From Chlorobiota bacterium (GTDB taxonomy: Bacteria; Bacteroidota; Bacteroidia; Bacteroidales; Prolixibacteraceae): DNA of 45,301 bases. The DNA lies in contig JAADGO010000055.1 of the NCBI GenBank assembly GCA_013152355.1, positions 1 through 45,301 of the forward strand. Direction: 5' to 3'. The translations under genes and the position numbers were made by a program. This document shows positions 33,656 to 40,293 of the stretch, piece by piece. Below the pieces are notes generated by a model. That model was not told the origin of the DNA. It searched no databases and saw only the letters and a list, made by a program, of their open reading frames with translations. Position 1 is the first letter of the stretch. The number at the start of each line of letters is the position of its first letter.

Positions 33656-36371
33656 ACCTTTACTGATATTATTTTTTTTAATTTGTATATATTACCCTGG
33701 TTTTTCACAACAAAACAAATCAATCTCCATCGGGATAGCCGGTAGCGACACCCCTTTAAAACCGGGAAGTATACAAACCATTATTTATAAAATTAAAAAT
33801 AATACCGATTCAATACTTCAGCTACAGCCCAAAGTCCAGCTTCCCGGCCGGTGGAGGCTCATTTCCCGGTTGATGTATATGACTTTAGGCAGCCAGGAAC
33901 AGCAAATACTGATTGTCAGCTTTACTATACCCTCTCAATACCCGGCCGGGGCACATAAAATATTCCTGAAGCTTGTTGACATCAATGGCAATGGAAACCT
34001 ATACGGATCAATTGACAGGGAAGTGCGGGTTAAAGAAGAGGCTGATTTTACCCTTGAACAGGTTAAATCCCCATCAACAGTGAAGGCAGGAGAAATTATT
34101 AACGCATCCTTTATTATCCGGAATACGGGGAATATTGAACAAACCTTTACCGCTTTGCCTTCGAATTGCCAGGTAAAAGGCAGCAATAAGGTAAAACTGA
34201 AACCAGGCGAATCATCAATAATAAATGTCGAGGCAGAAACCAACAAGGAGATAACAAATCCCAACCGCCAAAGTTTTTACCTGAAAGTAATAACCTCGAA
34301 TGGGCTGGAGCAGCAACTCTATGAGCATGTGAATGTCATACCAGTTATACAAACTACAAATGATTTATACCACCGTTTCCCCATCAGTATCTCCTCCCGT
34401 TACCTGACCAAAGGTAAAGGCGGGAATTACCTCTCCGGATACCAGTTTACAGTAGCGGGGTCGGGTTCACTAGACCCGGAAGGGGAACATCAGTTGGAAT
34501 TCTTGATGAGGGGCCCAAATCAGTTCGACCTTTCTTTGTTGGGGTTATACGACCAATATTATGTACATTATAATAATAAGTCAATAGATATTAGTTTGGG
34601 GGACAAATCATACGGGTTAACACCGCTTACCGAATTCGGGCGGTATGGGAGCGGCGTGGAAAGCAAATTCCGGGTCAACAAGCAGATACAGGCCGGGTTC
34701 TTTTATGTAAAGCCCCGGTTTTATAACAAGTCCAAAGGGGAATTAGGGATTTATTCCGATATACGTTTTTCAAATGATAATAAAATAGGCATAAACTTCC
34801 TAAGGAAGAAAATGGTTGCCGGGCACGATAATGTATTGTTATATAGCATAACATCGGAACTTAAGCTTTTACCGGAAACAAGTGTCGGGTTTGAAATTGC
34901 AGGAGGCACCCGTGGCAGCGATTCGGGGTATGCCGGCCGGCTCAATGTAAACTCCCAGTTCTCAAAATTTTCCCTGTCGTCTAATTATTTTAATGCCAGC
35001 CGCACCTTCCCCGGCTATTATTACAATGCTGCTTTTTATACCGGTTCGTTGAATTACCAGGCAACCAACTGGTTTTCGGCAGGAGTGAATGTCCGTCAGG
35101 ATTTTTCCAATGCAGAACTCGACACATTATATTCAACAGCACCATTTTCAAAGCAATACATGGCACTGGCCAATTTTAAATTAGGCAAACGGTTATTTTT
35201 AAAAACATATTTCAGTACTGTAGAAAAGAAGGACCGGATGGAACAACCTAAATTCCATTACAGGACTACCTCAATGAATATAAATGTTTCGCACCGGATG
35301 AATCAACTCAGTTACAGGCTGTCCGGAGCTTATGGGAAATCGGTTAATTTCCTTCTGCCCGTAAACAAACGGAAAAAAAATACACTCAGGGCTGCTGCAA
35401 ACTTTTCATACAAAATAAACCAAAACATACACTTTAGCACCTTTGTAAGTTATTCAAATGTAAATTCATTTATTGCAATGCAACAAAAAGACTGGATATT
35501 CGGATTAAACGGGTCGGGCTCAATAACAAAAAACTTATCTGTGAACCTGCACTTTCAAAACTCCTTCACCATTGAAGAGTACTACAGGCACAGAAACCTG
35601 CTCCAGTTTAATATTGATTACCGATTCTTAAAAAGGCACAGGCTATCGTTTAACAGCTTTTACACCATATTCCAGGACCAGGTAAACGGTGCAGACCTTA
35701 CTTTCTCAATTAATTACACCGTTAACTTCGGGATACCCATGAAGAAACTTGCCGAAGCAGGGTCCGTTTCAGGGCAAATAAAAAACCTGGGGGTAGAAAC
35801 CAACGAAGGGATTATCGTTTACCTGAACGGGCAGTCGAGAATGACAGATGAAAACGGCAAATTCTTTTTTAAGAATATAAAGCCGGGGAAATATAATTTA
35901 CTGATGGACCGTTCAACACTAAGCATGTATGACATTATTGACACACTAACACCTATTGAAGTGGATGTTGTTGGCGGCGAAGACACTTTTATCAGCTTCG
36001 GAATAACGAAGGCATCAAAAGTAATGGGTAAGATTGCCCTTAAAAAGAGTAAAAGCTTTTCAAAACTATTGGAACAAAAGGATATAAAAATCGGGCATGT
36101 TGTGTTGGAGCTTCACCGTGGGAACGAATCTATCCGGATTATTTCCGATGGCGATGGTTCTTTCTCATTCCCACTGGTGCGGCCAGGCAAATGGATGCTA
36201 AAAGTGTATAAGAACGGGATTGACAGCCAGTTGAAAATAGTGAAAGACCATTTCGACTTAATACTTAACCCCGGCGAAACAAAATCGGTAAATATTGACG
36301 TAATCAGGAAGAAAAAAACTATAATTTTTATGAATAACAGCATAAACCTGTCATCGGGAGGGAAAAATTGA
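33648..36371 (+). CDS. Usher-like outer-membrane barrel with Ig-like and regulatory-like domains (candidate)
   Basis: 907 residues. Signal peptide 1-21. Residues 22-230 form two Ig-like or NEW3-like domains (SIQTIIYKIKNNTDSILQL, AGEIINASFIIRNTGNIEQ). Residues about 235-700 are a long run of amphipathic strands rich in aromatics (RFPISISSRYLTKG, FKLGKRLFLKTYFSTVE, FSTFVSYSNVNSF), enough for a barrel of over 20 strands; this would sit in the outer membrane. Residues 705-780 and 790-860 look like two carboxypeptidase-regulatory-like beta domains (SGQIKNLGVETNEGIIVYLNG, MTDENGKFFFKNIKPGKYNL). This order, periplasmic domain, barrel, C-terminal domains, is that of a FimD/PapC usher, but no usher sequence motif is seen, so it is a look-alike by build. 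It shares an 8-base overlap with the chaperone gene. Confidence 0.65.
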   Translation: MNKPLLILFFLICIYYPGFSQQNKSISIGIAGSDTPLKPGSIQTIIYKIKNNTDSILQLQPKVQLPGRWRLISRLMYMTLGSQEQQILIVSFTIPSQYPAGAHKIFLKLVDINGNGNLYGSIDREVRVKEEADFTLEQVKSPSTVKAGEIINASFIIRNTGNIEQTFTALPSNCQVKGSNKVKLKPGESSIINVEAETNKEITNPNRQSFYLKVITSNGLEQQLYEHVNVIPVIQTTNDLYHRFPISISSRYLTKGKGGNYLSGYQFTVAGSGSLDPEGEHQLEFLMRGPNQFDLSLLGLYDQYYVHYNNKSIDISLGDKSYGLTPLTEFGRYGSGVESKFRVNKQIQAGFFYVKPRFYNKSKGELGIYSDIRFSNDNKIGINFLRKKMVAGHDNVLLYSITSELKLLPETSVGFEIAGGTRGSDSGYAGRLNVNSQFSKFSLSSNYFNASRTFPGYYYNAAFYTGSLNYQATNWFSAGVNVRQDFSNAELDTLYSTAPFSKQYMALANFKLGKRLFLKTYFSTVEKKDRMEQPKFHYRTTSMNINVSHRMNQLSYRLSGAYGKSVNFLLPVNKRKKNTLRAAANFSYKINQNIHFSTFVSYSNVNSFIAMQQKDWIFGLNGSGSITKNLSVNLHFQNSFTIEEYYRHRNLLQFNIDYRFLKRHRLSFNSFYTIFQDQVNGADLTFSINYTVNFGIPMKKLAEAGSVSGQIKNLGVETNEGIIVYLNGQSRMTDENGKFFFKNIKPGKYNLLMDRSTLSMYDIIDTLTPIEVDVVGGEDTFISFGITKASKVMGKIALKKSKSFSKLLEQKDIKIGHVVLELHRGNESIRIISDGDGSFSFPLVRPGKWMLKVYKNGIDSQLKIVKDHFDLILNPGETKSVNIDVIRKKKTIIFMNNSINLSSGGKN

Positions 36372-36397
36372 GAATACCCAATAAACAAATAAATCAC

Positions 36398-36967
36398 ATG
36401 AATATGGATTTATATAACAAGTACCTGAAAACATCGGTTGTTTTACTTTTAATAGCCATGCACTTCGCCGCCTATGCGCAATCAGACGGGCAGGCCGATG
36501 TATTATTTTCAATTCCGGAGGTTGCCCTGATCGATATTGAACCTTCAGGCTTTGGCATTGAGCTTTCACTGGCTGCAAAATCCGGGGGAGGGTTGCCGGT
36601 AGAGCCGGTTGTTTCTTCCGGGGGTAAAATATGGTTAAACTATACATCATCGCTGGCAACCGGGAGCAATACGCGTTCGGTAAGTGTACAGATCATAAAT
36701 GGCAAAGTGCCTTCCGGTATTATCTTATTGCTACAGGCATCGGCTGATGCCGGCAACGGGCGGGGTAAGGCAGGCATACCTGCCGGCAGGGTATATGTGT
36801 CAACCTCGCCACAGGTAATCATCTCCGGAATAGGCCGGTGTTATACAGGAAACGGGCCAAACTACGGGCACCAGCTTTCTTATTCACTGATGATCTCCGA
36901 TTATGCCGAACTGGACTTTGACGAGTCATCTACGTTACAAATTGCTTATACCATTACCGACAATTAA
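36398..36967 (+). CDS. Secreted pilin-like protein B, paralogue of protein A
   Basis: About 189 residues; start at ATG 36398 (or 36404), 26 bases after the barrel gene. Signal peptide ends near AAYAQ. Shares with the protein at 32115 SIPEV, IWLNYTSS, RSVSV, ASADAGNGRGKAGIPAGRV, IISGIGRCYTGNGPNYGHQLSYSL and the closing strand LQIAYTITDN. The shared Cys in CYTG and Gly-rich DAG-G motif are exact. Two paralogues, one before and one after the chaperone/usher-like pair, suit a major and a minor subunit. No known family recognised. Confidence 0.7.
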   Translation: MNMDLYNKYLKTSVVLLLIAMHFAAYAQSDGQADVLFSIPEVALIDIEPSGFGIELSLAAKSGGGLPVEPVVSSGGKIWLNYTSSLATGSNTRSVSVQIINGKVPSGIILLLQASADAGNGRGKAGIPAGRVYVSTSPQVIISGIGRCYTGNGPNYGHQLSYSLMISDYAELDFDESSTLQIAYTITDN

Positions 36968-36978
36968 TACAGGAACAG

Positions 36979-37485
36979 ATGAGTGCAAAGAAAAATATGA
37001 TTCTCATAAGCTTAATAATTGGCTTTACCTTTACTTCAATTGCCCAGCCTATTGAAATCTCAGTTTCGGGAACCCCAACCTTTGAGCCCTCCCTGATCAG
37101 GATTTCAGAAGCAGGGAATGATTTTACCAATAATACGATTGAAAGTTCAACACAGTCTTTTATATCTATTTCCGCAATCAATTTTTGGGACAGGTTATCT
37201 AAACAGTTCGGATACCGTGTTACAGCATATAAAACCGATATAAATATGCACCCTTCGCTGATACTCGAAATAAAAAGGGGTAGTAACAGGCACGGCCATT
37301 TTAATAAATCGAGAATCTACCATGGTAGGAACTGGCAACCGGTAACCAATACCCCGGTTTATTTTTTTAGCGGGAGCGCACCAACATACAATATCCCGGT
37401 TAGCTACCGGATAAGGAATATCTCGGTTTTAATACCAGCCGATGATTTCGAAACAACCGTTATCTTTACGGTTTATGAAAATTGA
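36979..37485 (+). CDS. Small secreted beta-rich protein, possible tip or adaptor subunit
   Basis: 168 residues with signal peptide (MSAKKNMILISLIIGFTFTSIAQ). The mature part is polar and beta-rich, without detectable likeness to the two pilin-like paralogues except for a similar end strand (TTVIFTVYEN). It begins 11 bases after protein B and ends 7 bases before the Rieske fusion gene, so it is in the same operon. One may guess a tip or anchor subunit; this rests on position alone. Confidence 0.6.
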   Translation: MSAKKNMILISLIIGFTFTSIAQPIEISVSGTPTFEPSLIRISEAGNDFTNNTIESSTQSFISISAINFWDRLSKQFGYRVTAYKTDINMHPSLILEIKRGSNRHGHFNKSRIYHGRNWQPVTNTPVYFFSGSAPTYNIPVSYRIRNISVLIPADDFETTVIFTVYEN

Positions 37486-37492
37486 TAATACC

Positions 37493-39103
37493 ATGAAAAA
37501 ACCTGTAAAACTAATCGCATTTTCAGAATTAAAAGACCGTGCCCCGGCATATACGGCAATAAAAAACCTTGATTTGGTTGCCTTGTTGTATGATGATAAA
37601 GTTTCGGTGCTTTATGGCCGGTGCCTGCACCGTGGCGCACTCATGGCTGACGGCCATGTTAAAGGCAACAATGTAATATGCGGGGTGCATGGCTGGGATT
37701 ACCGCATGGACACCGGGGTTTCGGAGTACAACAATGCCGAGGCACTGCATAAATTTTCGTCTAAGATAGAAAATGGTTTTGTTTGGGTAGATGAAACTGA
37801 GATTGATGATTTCCTGGAAAAACACCCGCAACCTTTTCAGCGAAACCAATACCTTGGCATTTATGACGATACCCACCCTGAAAATACCGAACCTTATACC
37901 CGCTACATTAAAGAATTGGCGAAAAATGGTTTAAAAAATATTGGACATCATGGTTTTAGCGAAGCCATGGGAGTCGACAGGGATACCCTCCCCAAATGGG
38001 ACGATATTCAATTTTTACCCGCCCAACTGGCAAAACGGTCATTGATGGATGAAGCTAACGTAAACACCAAAATAGTTATTGGTAAAAAGGCAAAAAAACC
38101 GTTGGTACTCGATATGCCTCTATTTGTATCGGATATGAGTTTTGGCGCCTTGTCGCGGGAAGCCAAGATTGCTTTATCGAAAGGTGCAGAAATGGCTGGC
38201 ACAGGCATTTGCAGTGGTGAAGGTGGAATGCTACCCGAAGAACAGGAAAACAGCTCCCGGTATTTTTATGAAATGGCATCTGCAAAGTTTGGTTTTAACT
38301 GGGAGAAAGTAAAAAAGGCACAGGCATTCCATTTTAAAGGGGGGCAAGGAGCAAAAACAGGCACCGGCGGGCATCTGCCGGGGACAAAAGTATCAGATGA
38401 AATTGCTAAAGTCAGAGGACTGAAGAAAGGTAATGCGGCAATTAGCCCGGCAGCTTTCCCCGATTTAAGGTCACCTAAAGATTTTGAAGTATTTGCCAAT
38501 GAAGTACGTTTGCAAACAGGAGGGATTCCAATTGGTTTTAAAATCGCTGCAAGCCATATTGAAAAAGACATTGATTTTGCACTTGAAGCAGGTGCTGATT
38601 ATATTATCCTCGATGGGCGGGGAGGCGGCACAGGTGCCGCACCTACCATCTTAAGAAATAATATAAACGTGCCAACCATTCCTGCCCTGGCCAGGGCCAG
38701 GAAACATCTGGACAAACTTGGTGCTAAAAATGTTTCTTTAATCATTACCGGCGGATTGCGGATTGCCGAAGATTTTGCAAAAGCCCTGATGTTAGGCGCC
38801 GATGCAGTGGCTATTTCCAATTCAGCCTTGCAAGCCATTGGCTGCCTGGGGATGCGGGCCTGCCATACCAATAACTGCCCGGTGGGTATAGCTACACAAA
38901 AAGAAGATTTAAGGCAACGGATTATTATTGAAAATTCGGCCAGGCAATTGAGCAACTTCTTAACTGCCACAAATGTCCTGATGAAGGTTATTGCAAGGGC
39001 TTGCGGGTACGATGACTTTGCGAAATTTAACCCGGATGATTTAACAACGTTTAACCGGGATATCCATTATCTTACAGGAATTGCATTCGGAGGGGTATAT
39101 TAG
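37493..39103 (+). CDS. Rieske [2Fe-2S] domain fused to glutamate-synthase FMN domain
   Basis: 536 residues from ATG 37493, 7 bases after the previous stop; upstream ATGs would overlap that gene. Residues 1-112 are a Rieske domain with the exact ligand spacing C44-x-H46, 16 residues, C63-x2-H66 (CLHRGALM and CGVHGWDY). Residues about 185-500 are the FMN-binding (beta/alpha)8 core of GltB-type glutamate synthase: SDMSFGALSREAKIAL, GEGGMLPEE, GGQGAKTGTGGHLPG, DGRGGGTGAAP. The [3Fe-4S] cysteines C451, C457 and C462 (CLGMRACHTNNC) are kept. Glutaminase and glucosamine-like C-terminal domains are absent, so it cannot make ammonia from glutamine. The Rieske centre probably feeds electrons to the flavin. 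Its substrate is unknown. The fusion is at the end of the candidate surface-fibre operon. Confidence 0.9.
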   Translation: MKKPVKLIAFSELKDRAPAYTAIKNLDLVALLYDDKVSVLYGRCLHRGALMADGHVKGNNVICGVHGWDYRMDTGVSEYNNAEALHKFSSKIENGFVWVDETEIDDFLEKHPQPFQRNQYLGIYDDTHPENTEPYTRYIKELAKNGLKNIGHHGFSEAMGVDRDTLPKWDDIQFLPAQLAKRSLMDEANVNTKIVIGKKAKKPLVLDMPLFVSDMSFGALSREAKIALSKGAEMAGTGICSGEGGMLPEEQENSSRYFYEMASAKFGFNWEKVKKAQAFHFKGGQGAKTGTGGHLPGTKVSDEIAKVRGLKKGNAAISPAAFPDLRSPKDFEVFANEVRLQTGGIPIGFKIAASHIEKDIDFALEAGADYIILDGRGGGTGAAPTILRNNINVPTIPALARARKHLDKLGAKNVSLIITGGLRIAEDFAKALMLGADAVAISNSALQAIGCLGMRACHTNNCPVGIATQKEDLRQRIIIENSARQLSNFLTATNVLMKVIARACGYDDFAKFNPDDLTTFNRDIHYLTGIAFGGVY

Positions 39104-39137
39104 CTTTTCACCAAGCCCCATATACAGGATCAGTAAA

Positions 39138-39190
39138 TCGTAAGTAATTAGTCGTAAGTAATTAGTCGTAAGTAATTAGTCGTAAGTAAT
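39138..39190. repeat. 14-bp tandem repeat, 3.8 copies
   Basis: The unit TCGTAAGTAATTAG starts at 39138, 39152, 39166 and 39180 without mismatches; the last copy is cut at 39190. It lies between the Rieske fusion stop and its terminator, in the 3' region of that transcript. Confidence 0.95.
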
Positions 39191-39214
39191 AAGGACGGTT
39201 TTCCTATCGGATGC

Positions 39215-39235
39215 GGAGGTTTTTAACCTCCTTTT
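39215..39235 (+). terminator. Intrinsic terminator of the surface-fibre/Rieske operon
   Basis: GGAGGTT, loop TTT, AACCTCC followed by TTTT. A 7-bp stem, 111 bases past the stop, after the tandem repeat. Confidence 0.75.
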
Positions 39236-39254
39236 ATGTAAATTAAAATTGCTT

Positions 39255-39383
39255 CTATTCAGCACCGGCTTCCGCCGAAGTTTTCTGGAAATGGGACATA
39301 TAAGTTTCCCACTCACTCTGACGGGGTTTGCCTGCCAGCTTTGCCATTGCTTCTTCGTGGTCAGAATCAGAAACAACATCCAC
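39255..39383 (-). pseudogene. Possible C-terminal remnant of a sugar-mutarotase (RhaM-like) gene
   Basis: A 42-codon frame on the minus strand, right after the DUF4249 stop, encodes DVVSDSDHEEAMAKLAGK and EWETYMSHFQKTSAEAG. The pattern, a short acidic piece, AMAK-A--P----EWE--M--FQ, resembles the C-terminal part of L-rhamnose/L-fucose mutarotase-type proteins (about 110 residues). The N-terminal half with the catalytic His is missing, and the start would be a GTG. It may be a gene scrap left by the DUF4249 gene's arrival, or chance. The likeness is from memory. Confidence 0.35.
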
Positions 39384-39385
39384 AA

Positions 39386-40282
39386 TTATTGCCTTTTATT
39401 TAACTGGTTCTCAATACTTTCGTCAATAACCACAGCATTGGAGGTGGAAACATCGTGGGCTGTAAAAATACCCAACACTGTTTTCCCGTTGCTGGCACTG
39501 AAGTTGCCTTTTATATTTGCAGGCGGTACACTGTACAGCCCTCCTGCCATACTTTGCTCATGCATCTGGTAGTAAAAAAGGTAAGCCTGTTTAGAAATAG
39601 ATGTTTGTTTCACCACTACCGTATCCATAAATTTCAGTTTCCTGTCCTCCTCTTTCTTAGGGTCGTGGAAATCAGTAAAAATCTCAAAGCCCCTCACATA
39701 ATTGCCATCCACCTGTTCATCGCTGACAACTATTATATTCTCGGCACCATTCAACAGTACTCCATTAATATAAATATCCCATTTATAGTAATCCCCCACT
39801 CCCGGTGATTCGTTCCCGTAAGTATAAATCCCAAGGAACCTTTTGTCTCCGCGAAGCGATGCCATTACCTGTATAAGGTCAATGGGCTCAACCCTCGAAA
39901 GCTTATCTTTACCGGTGAGTGTAACCCCTCCGTATTCAATCGTAACGGTGTATTCATTTCCTATCTTACCAAAGAAAGATTTATTACCGGTGACATGGTA
40001 AAACCCCTTTTGTGCCGGATCTTCAACCAACAGGATACTTTTTGACGGATGCCCGTCATCGGAAATAGTGACTGTTGCCCCGCTAATTCCGGGATAAGCT
40101 GTATCGTCATCAACATTAGGCCCTTTATAAAAATATACATAAGGATTATCTTCAGTGGTTATTTTGGCTTCTACAGCATACAAACCCAGGTTACCTTCGC
40201 TCAACTTCACTTCAATAACATCTTCGCATGCGGTGAGGGTTATTAGTATAATACTTAATAGCTGTAATACAAATTGTTTCAT
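39386..40282 (-). CDS. DUF4249 outer-membrane lipoprotein
   Basis: 298 residues. Signal peptide with lipobox LTAC (lipidated Cys near 19), then CEDVIEVKL, the usual DUF4249 opening. The mature protein is beta-rich (GISGATVTISDDG, GFYHVTGNKSFFGKIGNEYTVTI). The family is regularly encoded directly beside a TonB-dependent receptor, as here with 11 bases between genes, and is thought to be the SusD-like surface partner of that receptor. The ligand is not known. Confidence 0.88.
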   Translation of the reverse strand: MKQFVLQLLSIILITLTACEDVIEVKLSEGNLGLYAVEAKITTEDNPYVYFYKGPNVDDDTAYPGISGATVTISDDGHPSKSILLVEDPAQKGFYHVTGNKSFFGKIGNEYTVTIEYGGVTLTGKDKLSRVEPIDLIQVMASLRGDKRFLGIYTYGNESPGVGDYYKWDIYINGVLLNGAENIIVVSDEQVDGNYVRGFEIFTDFHDPKKEEDRKLKFMDTVVVKQTSISKQAYLFYYQMHEQSMAGGLYSVPPANIKGNFSASNGKTVLGIFTAHDVSTSNAVVIDESIENQLNKRQ

Positions 40283-40293
40283 AACTTTTCGGA

